A stretch of 64,000 bases of DNA, taken from CAVSRC01 sp963730325. GTDB lineage: Bacteria > Pseudomonadota > Alphaproteobacteria > Rhizobiales > Kaistiaceae. The stretch lies in assembly GCA_963730325.1 (NCBI GenBank), contig CAVSRC010000005.1, positions 248,001 to 312,000 of the forward strand, read 5' to 3'. Both the position numbers and the translations under genes were made by a program. The notes below the pieces were generated by a model. It saw only the letters and a program-made list of their open reading frames with translations. It was not told the origin of the DNA and ran no database searches. Of the stretch, positions 19,333 to 32,173 are shown in pieces; position 1 is the first letter of the stretch; each line of letters begins with the position of its first letter.

Positions 19333-19375
19333 TGTGCGTTTGGGCAAGTTCACCTAATATGGGTGCTGACGCACA
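19333..19375. promoter_or_regulatory. Inverted repeat upstream of the HTH regulator (possible operator)
   Basis: TGTGCGT at 19333-19339 and ACGCACA at 19369-19375 are perfect inverted arms 29 bases apart. They lie 55-98 bases before the start of the XRE-type regulator and downstream of its likely promoter. This is a plausible autoregulatory site or leader stem. Chance occurrence is possible. Confidence 0.35.
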
Positions 19376-19430
19376 CACCCGGACGAATGATGGACCGCTT
19401 TTGTGAGCGGCGATAAGGACGAAAGCCGAA

Positions 19431-19847
19431 ATGGCCAACAAGAAACAGCCTAACCCGATCGACATTCATGTCGGGAGTCGGGTCCGACTGCGGCGCATGA
19501 TGCTGGGCATGAGCCAGGAAAAGCTGGGCGAACAGCTCGGCATCACCTTCCAGCAGATCCAGAAGTACGAGAAGGGCACCAACAGGATCGGCGCCAGCCG
19601 CCTGCAACATATCGCCCGCGTCTTGTCCGTTCCGATCTCCTTCTTCTTTGAAGATGCCCCGCCCACGCCGACCGGCGATGCGACGGGTCTCGAGGAGTCG
19701 TCGTCGACCAACTATGTCGTCGATTTCCTCTCTTCGTCCGAGGGCATTCAACTCAACAAGGCGTTTGTGCGCATCAAGGATGCCCATCAGCGCCGCCGGG
19801 TCATCGATCTCGTCCGCGCCATGGCGGGCGACGACGATACCGCCTGA
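19431..19847 (+). CDS. XRE-family transcriptional regulator (PraR-like)
   Basis: A 138-residue protein with an N-terminal Cro/CI helix-turn-helix (RVRLRRMMLGMSQEKLGEQL, then GITFQQIQKYEKGTNRIG) and a short C-terminal tail. The strongly conserved alphaproteobacterial homologue located beside metK is known in Azorhizobium and Rhizobium as PraR. There it represses prophage-like and quorum-sensing genes. Position and sequence type fit that ortholog, but the name is not certain, so no symbol is given. It is separately transcribed from lnt, with a promoter-like gap in front. Confidence 0.9.
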   Translation: MANKKQPNPIDIHVGSRVRLRRMMLGMSQEKLGEQLGITFQQIQKYEKGTNRIGASRLQHIARVLSVPISFFFEDAPPTPTGDATGLEESSSTNYVVDFLSSSEGIQLNKAFVRIKDAHQRRRVIDLVRAMAGDDDTA

Positions 19848-19972
19848 GCGCCGTTTCACCGGCCATTGCGCTGCATTGTCGCCCACGCCCGGTCCGGGCA
19901 TGGCGGGGTCACCCGTGCTGCCCGGCGCTCGGCGGGCGGCGATTGACCCCTGTGGCGTTCGCTGCCACAACA

Positions 19973-20006
19973 CCGCCGGGCAAGCCCGGCGGATGCGCCG
20001 CCGGGC
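19973..20006 (+). promoter_or_regulatory. Three-strand alternative hairpin in the metK leader
   Basis: A central strand GCCCGGCGG (19984-19992) can pair perfectly with either of two flanks. Upstream it pairs with CCGCCGGG (19973-19980, loop CAAG plus the shared G). Downstream it pairs with CCGCCGGGC (19998-20006, loop ATGCG). The two hairpins exclude each other and end 29 bases before the metK GTG start, close to its ribosome-binding site. This layout resembles a translational switch. The high GC content makes such pairings easier by chance. Confidence 0.4.
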
Positions 20007-20034
20007 CGTATCTTCACTGGGGAGCAGTACTTAA

Positions 20035-21204
20035 GTGTCTCGCACCAACTACCTTTTCACCAGCGAATCCGTTTCCGAAGGCCATCCCGACAAGGTCTGC
20101 GACCGCATCTCCGACACCATCGTCGATGCCTATCTGGCGGCCATGCCGGAGGCGCGGGTTGCCTGCGAGACGCTGGCCACGACCAATCGCGTGGTGATTG
20201 CCGGCGAGGTGCGCGGGCCGGATGGGGTCCTCGACCAGATCGAGGATCTTGCCCGTGGCGCTGTCCGCGACATCGGCTACGAGCAGGACGGCTTCCACTG
20301 GCAGACCTGCAAGGTCGAGGTGCTTCTCCACGCCCAGTCGGCCGATATCGCGCAAGGGGTCGATTCCGCCGGCAACAAGGACGAGGGCGCCGGCGACCAG
20401 GGCATCATGTTCGGCTACGCCTGCCGCGAGACGCCGGAGCTGATGCCGGCGCCGATCTACTACGCCCACAAGATCCTCAAGATCATGGCCGATGCCCGCC
20501 ATTCCGGCGACACCCACATGCTCGGACCCGACGCCAAGAGCCAGGTCACCGTGCGCTATGTCGGCAGCAAGCCGGTCGGCGTCACCTCGATCGTCGTCTC
20601 CACCCAGCACCTCGATATCGACCTCTCCTCCCACGACGTCCGTTCGATCGTCGAGCCCTATGTGCGCCAGGCTCTGCCGGAAGGCTGGATCGACGACAAG
20701 ACCGTCTGGCACGTCAACCCGACCGGCAAGTTCGTCATCGGCGGTCCCGACGGCGATGCCGGGCTGACCGGCCGCAAGATCATCGTCGACACCTATGGCG
20801 GCGCGGCGCCGCATGGCGGCGGCGCCTTCTCCGGCAAGGACCCGACCAAGGTCGACCGCTCGGCCGCCTATGCCGCGCGCTATCTCGCCAAGAATGTCGT
20901 GGCGGCCGATCTCGCCGATCGCTGCACCATCCAGCTTTCCTATGCCATCGGCGTGTCCCAGCCGCTGTCGATCTACGTCGATCTTCACGACACCGGCCGC
21001 GTCGACGAGGACAAGCTGGAGAAGGTCCTCGGCCGCGTTGTGGATCTTTCGCCGCGCGGCATCCGCCAGCATCTCGGCCTCAACCGGCCGATCTATGCGC
21101 GCACCGCCGCCTACGGCCATTTCGGCCGCGCGCCCGAGGCCGATGGCGGCTTCTCGTGGGAGCGCACTGACCTCGGCGACACGCTGCGCGACGAGCTGGG
21201 CTGA
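20035..21204 (+). CDS. metK: S-adenosylmethionine synthetase
   Basis: Makes SAM from methionine and ATP. The 389-residue protein has the ATP-binding SEGHPDKVCD near the N-terminus. The GAGDQGIMFGYA hexapeptide region and the C-terminal GGGAFSGKDPTKVDRSAAY P-loop-like motif are also present. GTG is the start, with GGGGAG ten bases upstream. A GC-rich leader with alternative hairpins precedes it. No SAM-II riboswitch signature was seen. Confidence 0.98.
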   Translation: MSRTNYLFTSESVSEGHPDKVCDRISDTIVDAYLAAMPEARVACETLATTNRVVIAGEVRGPDGVLDQIEDLARGAVRDIGYEQDGFHWQTCKVEVLLHAQSADIAQGVDSAGNKDEGAGDQGIMFGYACRETPELMPAPIYYAHKILKIMADARHSGDTHMLGPDAKSQVTVRYVGSKPVGVTSIVVSTQHLDIDLSSHDVRSIVEPYVRQALPEGWIDDKTVWHVNPTGKFVIGGPDGDAGLTGRKIIVDTYGGAAPHGGGAFSGKDPTKVDRSAAYAARYLAKNVVAADLADRCTIQLSYAIGVSQPLSIYVDLHDTGRVDEDKLEKVLGRVVDLSPRGIRQHLGLNRPIYARTAAYGHFGRAPEADGGFSWERTDLGDTLRDELG

Positions 21205-21270
21205 CGCCGCAACGGCAGGATGGGAGGGTTCGGCCCGCGTGCGCCCCCGTGCGCCGGGACCGGGCAGACG

Positions 21271-21954
21271 ATGAACGAGCGGCGCGATTCCCTTTACGGA
21301 CGGCGCAAGGGCAAGCCCCTGTCGCCACACCGCGCCGGCCTCATGGCAACGCTGTTTCGCGACCGCGCCATCGCCATCGATGCGCCGCCGCCGGCCGACC
21401 TTGCCGCGCTGTTCCCGAACAGGCCCGCGCACGTCTTTCTGGAGATCGGCTTCGGTGGCGGCGAGCACCTGATCGCCGCCGCCAGCGCCGACCGGCAGGC
21501 CGGCTTCATCGGCGTCGAGCCCTATCTCAACGGCATGGCAACCGCCGTCGCCGCCATCGACGCTGAGGGCCTCGCCAATATCCGCCTGTTCGACGGCGAT
21601 GCCGCCCGCCTGCTCGACTGGCTGCCGGCCGCCTCGCTTGCCGCCGTCGATCTGCTCTATCCCGATCCCTGGCCGAAGAAGCGCCATTGGAAGCGCCGCT
21701 TCGTCAGCGCTGAAAATCTCGATCGCCTTGCCCGCGTGCTGAAGCAGGACGGCCGCTTCCGCTTTGCCAGCGACATTCCCTCCTATGTCGAATGGACGCT
21801 TGCCCACACGCTCCGCCATCCGGCCTTCGCATGGACCGCCGAGCGCGCCGACGATTGGCGTCTTCCCTTTCCCGGCTGGTCGGGCACGCGCTACGAGGCC
21901 AAGGCCCTTCGCCAGGGCCGCACGCCGACTTACCTCACCTACGCGCGCCGCTAG
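21271..21954 (+). CDS. trmB: tRNA (guanine-N7-)-methyltransferase
   Basis: Forms m7G46 in tRNA. A Rossmann methyltransferase with the SAM-binding LEIGFGGGEHL, and the family signature LLYPDPWPKKRHWKRRFV, which holds the catalytic aspartate. Starting at ATG 21271 gives 227 residues. It directly follows metK, its cofactor supplier, as is common in Rhizobiales. Ends upstream of the rimP promoter. Confidence 0.97.
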   Translation: MNERRDSLYGRRKGKPLSPHRAGLMATLFRDRAIAIDAPPPADLAALFPNRPAHVFLEIGFGGGEHLIAAASADRQAGFIGVEPYLNGMATAVAAIDAEGLANIRLFDGDAARLLDWLPAASLAAVDLLYPDPWPKKRHWKRRFVSAENLDRLARVLKQDGRFRFASDIPSYVEWTLAHTLRHPAFAWTAERADDWRLPFPGWSGTRYEAKALRQGRTPTYLTYARR

Positions 21955-21976
21955 CGCCATCGTAACCCGGAATTGA

Positions 21977-22005
21977 CTTGCATCTGCGGGCGGTTGTGCC
22001 TATAT
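21977..22005 (+). promoter_or_regulatory. Promoter of the rimP-nusA-infB operon
   Basis: CTTGCA (21977-21982), exactly 17 bases, then CTATAT (22000-22005). This closely matches the rhizobial housekeeping consensus CTTGAC-N17-CTATAT. It sits just after trmB and about 100 bases before rimP, upstream of the attenuator-like leader. Confidence 0.65.
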
Positions 22006-22026
22006 CGCCCGCATCTAATCTCAAAC

Positions 22027-22089
22027 GATCGGCTTCGTTGGAGAGTGGGCCCCGCCGGACCCGCTCTTTTTTGATACCTGAAGCCGGTC
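22027..22089 (+). promoter_or_regulatory. rimP leader: intrinsic terminator enclosed by an outer stem (attenuator)
   Basis: An inner hairpin (22042-22049 with 22060-22067) is followed by a T-run to 22072, which is a standard intrinsic terminator shape. An outer 10-base stem, GATCGGCTTC (22027-22036) with GAAGCCGGTC (22080-22089), encloses it. A terminator between the operon promoter and rimP fits the alphaproteobacterial rimP-leader attenuator described from comparative genomics. The likely role is feedback on nusA operon expression. Confidence 0.7.
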
Positions 22090-22105
22090 GGCGGAGGGTT
22101 TTCGC

Positions 22106-22714
22106 GTGTCGGATACCGACAACGAACCGCGCATCATCGTCGAGACGGGCCTCGAGGCCCGCATCGCCCATATCGTCGAGCCCGTCGTGGAAGGGCTCGG
22201 CTATCGTCTCGTGCGCGTCAAGCTGTCGGCCATGAACGGTGCCACGTTGCAGATCATGGCCGAGCGGCCGGACGGCTCGATGACGGTCGAGGATTGCGAA
22301 ATCCTGTCGCGCGACCTGTCGCCGGCCCTCGACGTCGAGGACCCGATCGACCGCGCCTATCATCTCGAAGTGTCCTCGCCGGGCATCGACCGGCCGCTGG
22401 TCCGCCGCTCCGATTTCGAACGTTGGGCCGGCCACGAGGCCAAGATCGAGCTCGCCCGCCTGCTCGACGGTCGCAAGCGCTTTCGCGGGCAACTCATCGG
22501 TGTCGACGGCGACGATGTCTTGCTCGAAGCGACCCGCCGCGACGCCGCGGCGGAGCGCGTTGCCTTGCCCATCGCCGATCTCGCCGAGGCGCGTCTCGTC
22601 TTGAACGACGATCTCATTCGCGAGGCGCTGTCGCGCCAGAAACATGCCGACAAGCATGCCCGTCCGGGCCCCGCCGAGGAGGAAACGGCGGGCGTCCCGG
22701 GAGCCCCGAACTAG
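22106..22714 (+). CDS. rimP: Ribosome maturation factor RimP
   Basis: Needed for 30S subunit assembly. The 202-residue protein starts on GTG. It has the N-terminal RimP domain (VEPVVEGLGYRLVRVK, then YHLEVSSPGIDRPL, the family hallmark) and an Sm-like C-terminal domain. The last 30 residues are a charged, probably flexible tail. First gene of the rimP-nusA-rnpM-infB-rbfA-truB operon. Confidence 0.97.
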   Translation: MSDTDNEPRIIVETGLEARIAHIVEPVVEGLGYRLVRVKLSAMNGATLQIMAERPDGSMTVEDCEILSRDLSPALDVEDPIDRAYHLEVSSPGIDRPLVRRSDFERWAGHEAKIELARLLDGRKRFRGQLIGVDGDDVLLEATRRDAAAERVALPIADLAEARLVLNDDLIREALSRQKHADKHARPGPAEEETAGVPGAPN

Positions 22715-22733
22715 AGGAACGGAGACCGAACCC

Positions 22734-24392
22734 ATGGCCGTCAGTGCGAACCGGCTTGAGCTGTTGCAGATCGCTGATGCGGTCGCCCGCGAGAAGGCGA
22801 TCGATCGCATGATCGTGGTCACCGCGATGGAGGACGCCATCCAGAAGGCGGCGCGCTCGCGCTACGGCTCGGAGACCGACATCCGCGCCGAGATCAACCC
22901 GAAGACCGGCGAGATCAAGCTGCAGCGTCTCCTCAAGGTGGTCGACGCCATCGAAAACCCGGCGACCGACATCACCATCGAGAACGCCCGCGCGCGCAAC
23001 CCGGCCGCCCAGGTCGGCGATTTCATCGCCGAGCCGCTGCCGCCCATGGATTTCGGCCGCATCGCCGCCCAGTCCGCCAAGCAGGTCATCGTCCAGAAGG
23101 TGCGCGAGGCCGAGCGCGACCGCCAGTACGAGGAGTTCCGCGGCCGCATCGGCGAGATCGTCTCCGGCCAGGTCAAGCGCGTCGAATACGGCAACGTCAT
23201 CGTCGATCTCGGCCGCGGCGAAGGCATCGTGCGTCGCGACGAGTTGATTCCGCGCGAGACCTTCCGCTACGGCGACCGCATCCGCGCCTATATCTACGAC
23301 GTGCGCCGCGAGCAGCGCGGCCCCCAGATCTTCCTGTCGCGCACGCACCCGCAATTCATGTCCAAGCTCTTCGCCCAGGAAGTGCCGGAGATCTACGACG
23401 GCATCATCGAGGTGCGCTCGGTCGCCCGCGACCCCGGCAGCCGCGCCAAGATCGCCGTCATCTCGCGCGATTCCTCCATCGACCCGGTCGGCGCCTGCGT
23501 CGGCATGCGCGGCAGCCGCGTGCAGGCGGTGGTCAACGAGTTGCAGGGCGAGAAGATCGACATCATCCCGTGGAACCCGGACGCCGCCACCTTCATCGTC
23601 AACGCGCTGCAGCCGGCCGAGGTCGCCAAGGTGGTGCTCGACGAGGACGCCGAGCGCATCGAGGTGGTGGTACCCGACGAGCAGCTGTCGCTGGCCATCG
23701 GCCGCCGCGGCCAGAACGTGCGCCTCGCCTCCCAGCTCACCGGCTGGGACATCGACATCCTCACCGAGCAGGAGGAGTCGGAGCGGCGCCAGAAGGAGTT
23801 CCAGGAGCGCTCGCAGCTCTTCATCGATGCGCTCGATCTCGATGAGGTCGTCGGCCAGCTCCTCGCCTCCGAGGGCTTTGCCAGCGTCGAGGAGATCGCC
23901 TTCGTCGATCAGGACGAACTGGCCTCGATCGAGGGCTTCGACGATGAGACCGCCGTCGAGTTGCAGATGCGGGCGCGCGAACATCTCGAGAAGCTCGAGG
24001 CCGAGCAGGATGCCGAGCGCAAGGAGCTTGGTGTCGAGGACGCCCTCAAGGAGGTCCCCGGCATCACCACCGCCATGCTGGTGGCGCTGGGCAAGGACGA
24101 CATCAAGACGGTCGAGGATTTCGCCGGCGCGGTGCCGGACGATCTCACCGGCTATGTCGAGCGCAAGGACGGCGAGACCAAGCGCATCCCCGGCACGCTG
24201 GAAGGCTTCGGCCTGTCGCGCGCCGATGCCGAGGCGATGATCATGGCCGCCCGCGTCCAGGTCGGCTGGATCAGCGAAGAGGACCTGCACCGGGGCGAGG
24301 AAGGCGAGGAAGGCGAGGCCGGCGAAGCCGGCGAGACGGAGCAGCGGACGCGGCGGACGCGCCCGGCGCGCCGGTCGCCTGAGCCAGGGTGA
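22734..24392 (+). CDS. nusA: Transcription termination/antitermination factor NusA
   Basis: Binds RNA polymerase and RNA, modulating pausing, termination and antitermination. The 552 residues show the N-terminal RNAP-binding domain and an S1 domain (GEIVSGQVKRVEYGNVIVDLG). KH1 and KH2 follow (VGACVGMRGSRVQAVVNEL, then LAIGRRGQNVRLASQLTGW). Two C-terminal acidic AR-type helix-hairpin repeats come next. The tail is Glu/Gly then Arg-rich. ATG at 22734 has GGAACGGAG upstream. Confidence 0.98.
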   Translation: MAVSANRLELLQIADAVAREKAIDRMIVVTAMEDAIQKAARSRYGSETDIRAEINPKTGEIKLQRLLKVVDAIENPATDITIENARARNPAAQVGDFIAEPLPPMDFGRIAAQSAKQVIVQKVREAERDRQYEEFRGRIGEIVSGQVKRVEYGNVIVDLGRGEGIVRRDELIPRETFRYGDRIRAYIYDVRREQRGPQIFLSRTHPQFMSKLFAQEVPEIYDGIIEVRSVARDPGSRAKIAVISRDSSIDPVGACVGMRGSRVQAVVNELQGEKIDIIPWNPDAATFIVNALQPAEVAKVVLDEDAERIEVVVPDEQLSLAIGRRGQNVRLASQLTGWDIDILTEQEESERRQKEFQERSQLFIDALDLDEVVGQLLASEGFASVEEIAFVDQDELASIEGFDDETAVELQMRAREHLEKLEAEQDAERKELGVEDALKEVPGITTAMLVALGKDDIKTVEDFAGAVPDDLTGYVERKDGETKRIPGTLEGFGLSRADAEAMIMAARVQVGWISEEDLHRGEEGEEGEAGEAGETEQRTRRTRPARRSPEPG

Positions 24393-24404
24393 TGGGAGAC
24401 ACCG

Positions 24405-25078
24405 GTGCCCGGCCGCAACGCGCCAACCGAACGGACCTGCATCGTCACCCGGCAGACAGCGCCGGTTGACGCGCTGATCCGCTTCGTCGTCGCCCCGGAC
24501 GGCAGCGTCGTTGCCGACCTGCGCCGCCGGCTGCCCGGCCGGGGCGTCTGGGTCACCGCCGACGCCGATCATGTCGCCCGGGCCGAGCGCAAGGGCCTGC
24601 TTGCCCGCGCCTTCGACGGTCCGGCCCATGTCGAGCCGGGCCTCGCCGACCGCGTCGAGACGCTTTTGATCGCCGCCGCCGTGGGCGCCCTGTCGCTTGC
24701 CCGCAAGGCCGGTGCCGTCGTCGGCGGTTTCGGCAAGGTCGAGGCGGCGCTGGCCCGTGACCCGGTCGTCGGGCTGATCCACGCCGCCGAGGCCGGCGCC
24801 GATGGCGCCGCAAAGCTCGATTCCAAGGCCCGCCGGCGCTTTGGCGAGGATGGCCTGCCGATCATCCGCTCGCTGACCGGCGATGATTTGGATTTGGCTT
24901 TTGGCCGAACAAATGTGATACATGCTGCGCTGCTGGCCGGGCAGGCAAGCACCAATCTGCTGGCACGGATTCGCGATCTTGACCGGTTTCGTGGTAACCG
25001 GGCCCGCACGGCGCCGGCAGCCGGCAATTCGACGCCCTTGATGACACCAGTACCCTGCGTGCAGGACGATAGGAACGC

Positions 25079-25082
<4 letters not shown>
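24405..25082 (+). CDS. YlxR/RnpM-type RNA-binding protein fused to an L7Ae-like domain
   Basis: A 225-residue protein starting on GTG. Residues 1-80 are DUF448 (ERTCIVTRQTAP...GRGVWVTAD), the YlxR family, whose Bacillus member RnpM binds RNase P RNA. Residues about 90-190 (AVGALSLARKAGAVVGGFGKV onward) look like the L7Ae/YlxQ RNA-binding fold. In Firmicutes ylxR and ylxQ are separate neighbouring genes in the same operon, so this is a natural fusion typical of alphaproteobacteria. It overlaps infB by four bases. Confidence 0.9.
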
Positions 25083-27688
<2,606 letters not shown>

Positions 27689-27713
27689 GGCTGCGCGCGA
27701 CAGTGCCGGCATC

Positions 27714-28106
27714 ATGGCGAAACATGCGCCAGCCCGTGCGCCGTCCCAGCGCCAGCTTCGCGTCGGCGAGCTCGTCCGCCATGCGCTGGCGGAGATCCTC
27801 CAGCGCGGCGAGGTCCACGATCCCGACCTCGAGGGCATGGTGGTCACCGTGCCCGAGGTGCGCATGACGCCCGACCTCAGGCTCGCCACCGCCTTCGTCA
27901 TGTCGCTCGGCGGCAAGGGCGCCGACACGCTGGTTGCCACGCTCGACCGCCATCGCAAGTTCCTGCGCGGCGAGGTCGGCCATCGCGTTGCCTTGCGTTA
28001 TGCGCCCGAGCTGCGCTTCCGCCTCGACGAATCCTTCGACGAAGGCGACCACATCGACAAGCTGCTGCGCTCGCCCGCGGTGAAGCGTGATCTGGATGGC
28101 GAATGA
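27714..28106 (+). CDS. rbfA: 30S ribosome-binding factor RbfA
   Basis: Assists 16S rRNA 5'-end maturation and cold adaptation. The 130-residue KH-type protein has the family core RVGELVRHALAEIL and VVTVPEVRMTPDLRLATAFV. The C-terminal PELRFRLDESFDEGDHIDKLL is diagnostic. Directly follows infB. A palindromic repeat separates it from truB. Confidence 0.96.
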   Translation: MAKHAPARAPSQRQLRVGELVRHALAEILQRGEVHDPDLEGMVVTVPEVRMTPDLRLATAFVMSLGGKGADTLVATLDRHRKFLRGEVGHRVALRYAPELRFRLDESFDEGDHIDKLLRSPAVKRDLDGE

Positions 28107-28136
28107 TGCAAGCTGAAGTGCGGGCGGTTGGCCCCG

Positions 28137-28312
28137 CCTCTCCCGTGGGGAGAGGGCTTCGCCCGTTGGGAGCGCCAGCGAGTTACGCGCGAAGGGTGAG
28201 GGCGCAGGAGAGAACGATGGGTCATATCCCCTCACCCGGATCGATCTGCTTGCGCATCGCGATCCGACCTCTCCCCATGGGAGAGGTATCGCCTCTCCGC
28301 ACAGGGGAGCGC
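28137..28312. repeat. Palindromic repeat, family B, between rbfA and truB
   Basis: The element begins and ends with perfect hairpins of the same sequence: CCTCTCCC-gtg-GGGAGAGG (28137-28155) and CCTCTCCC-cat-GGGAGAGG (28268-28286). The interior has GCTTCGC...GCGAAGGGTGAGGG and an opposed CCCCTCACCC. A related single arm is at 46912-46988. It fills almost the whole rbfA-truB gap, ending just before the truB ribosome-binding site TAGGAG. It could act as an RNA stem that alters downstream operon expression. Confidence 0.85.
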
Positions 28313-28320
28313 TAGGAGCC

Positions 28321-29240
28321 ATGTCCCGTAGAAACAAGGGTCGCCCGGTCTCCGGCTGGCTCTGTCTCGACAAGGCGGTGGGCCTCACCTCGACCGGCGC
28401 CGTCGGCTCCATCAAGCGCCTGTTCGGCGCCGCCAAGGTCGGCCATGCCGGCACGCTCGACCCGCTCGCCTCCGGCGTTCTGCCGATCGCACTGGGCGAC
28501 GCCACCGCACCGTCCCTTTCGTCCAGGACGGCCGCAAGGTCTATCGCTTCACCGTGCGCTGGGGCCAGGAAACCGACACCGACGACGCCGATGGCGCCGT
28601 GACGGGCACGAGCGACGAGCGCCCCGATGCGGAATCGATCCGCGACCGCCTGCCCGGTTTCACCGGCGAGATCATGCAGCGCCCGCCGGCCTATTCCGCC
28701 ATCAAGGTCGCGGGCCAGCGCGCCTATGACCTCGCCCGCGAGGGCGAGGCGGTGGTGCTCGAGGAGCGGCCGGTTACGATCCACCGCCTGGCGCTCGCCG
28801 AGGTGCCGGATCCGGACCATGCGGTTTTCGAGACCGAATGCGGCAAGGGCACCTATGTCCGCTCGCTCGCCCGCGATCTCGGCCGCGAGCTCGGCTGCCT
28901 CGGCCACGTGGTGGAGCTCCGCCGCCTGGTCGTCGGCCCCTTCGATGCCGAGAACGCCGTCACCCTCGACGCGCTGATCGCCGCCCGCGAGGCTGGCGAC
29001 GCGACCGCGCTCGACCGTTTCCTCATGCCGGTCGCCGTGGCGCTCACCGAGCTTCCCGAAATCGCGCTGGCTGCCAACGATGCCGCCCGTATCGGCCGCG
29101 GCCAGCCGGTGCTTCTGCGCGGCGCCCAGGCGCCTCTGGCCGCACCGGCGGCCTGGGCCAGCCATGCCGGCCACGCCATCGCGCTCGGCGAAATATCCGA
29201 GGGCCAGTTCCACCCGACCCGCGTCTTCCGCCCGGGTTGA
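28321..29240 (+). CDS. truB: tRNA pseudouridine-55 synthase (one-base frameshift near 28506)
   Basis: Makes pseudouridine 55 in the T-loop of tRNA. The first part has the catalytic-aspartate motif VGHAGTLDPLASGVL. The frame then slips: GCCACCGCACC should read GCCACCCGCACC, giving ATRTVPFVQDGRKVYRF. The protein continues with RWGQETDTDDADG, RPPAYSAIKVAGQRAY and GTYVRSLARDLG. With the missing C restored the protein is 306 residues, the normal size. Most likely a sequencing error, since the rest is under clear protein-level conservation. Confidence 0.93.
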
Positions 29241-29446
29241 GGCGAAACGACATATAAATCAAGGCTTTGTGACCTTCGCCTTTTCGCTGGCAATCCGCCG
29301 CGCATTCGGCCATAGTCCGCCCGCTTCGCTGGCGGGGTAGCTCGTCCGGCAAGGCTGATCCGATTCCCGACCGCGCTGGACGACATCCCGGCCCTGGCCG
29401 CAGGTAATCGGCTTGAATTGAACCCCGAACGTCAAAAAGGAACCCG

Positions 29447-29716
29447 ATGTCGATTACGCCTGAGCGCAAGCAAGAGCTCATCAAGGAATACGCCACCGGC
29501 GCCAGCGATACCGGCTCGCCGGAGGTTCAGGTCGCGATCCTCTCAGAGCGGATCGCCAATCTCACCGAGCACTTCAAGGGTCACGGCAAGGACAATCATT
29601 CCCGCCGCGGCCTGCTCAAGATGGTGAGCACCCGTCGCAGCCTTCTCGACTACCTGCAGAAGACCGACGAGAAGCGTTATCAGACGCTTATCGAACGCCT
29701 CGGCCTGAGGCGCTGA
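29447..29716 (+). CDS. rpsO: 30S ribosomal protein S15
   Basis: The 89-residue S15 has the typical sequence ATGASDTGSPEVQVAILSER, with HGKDNHSRRGLLKMVSTRR, and ends in a basic LGLRR. It binds the 16S central domain. The 206-base gap before it should hold a promoter and any S15 leader control, but I could not assign one. It is followed by pnp, the standard rpsO-pnp pair. Confidence 0.98.
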   Translation: MSITPERKQELIKEYATGASDTGSPEVQVAILSERIANLTEHFKGHGKDNHSRRGLLKMVSTRRSLLDYLQKTDEKRYQTLIERLGLRR

Positions 29717-29838
29717 CGCGAGGCAGGCGCTGGCGGGGCGCTTTGGCCTCGCTTCGTTCAGAATTCGCCGAAGCAACAGGCCGGCTGAACGCGCGGCGGC
29801 ATGGGGCCGTCGCGGACCGAAACGGACAGGCAAACAGG

Positions 29839-29910
29839 GCCATGGCAGGATCGCCAGCCGCTTTCTCCTCGTAGATCCCAGAGAAAGCGTCTCGCCGTCT
29901 TGCCCATGGC
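29839..29910 (+). promoter_or_regulatory. Long imperfect hairpin in the pnp 5' leader
   Basis: The arms pair in three blocks. GCCATGG (29839-29845) pairs with CCATGGC (29904-29910). CAGGATCGCCAG (29846-29857) pairs with CTCGCCGTCTTG (29891-29902) at ten of twelve positions. CGCTTTCTC (29859-29867) pairs with GAGAAAGCG (29881-29889) perfectly. The loop is 13 bases. It ends 37 bases before the pnp ATG. In E. coli a comparable leader hairpin is cut by RNase III and lets PNPase repress its own mRNA. The same logic is inferred here. Confidence 0.55.
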
Positions 29911-29947
29911 TCGCCTTGCGTGTCCGACTGCACGGAAAGGAAAAGCC

Positions 29948-32100
<2,153 letters not shown>

Positions 32101-32130
32101 AGCGGCTCCCTTCGCCACCGCAACTGCCGA

Positions 32131-32164
32131 ACGGCCGGCGCCTCAGGCGCCGGCCGTTTTCTTG
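32131..32164 (+). terminator. Intrinsic terminator after pnp
   Basis: A perfect 12-base stem ACGGCCGGCGCC / GGCGCCGGCCGT (32131-32142 with 32146-32157) has loop TCA and is followed by TTTTCTT. It lies 30 bases after the pnp stop and just before the converging stop of the diguanylate cyclase gene. Confidence 0.9.
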
Positions 32165-32173
32165 TGAGCTGGC

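Noticed and set aside
19850..20034. SAM-II or SAM/SAH riboswitch before metK
   Set aside because: The conserved cores of those classes are not visible; only the alternative hairpin is reported.
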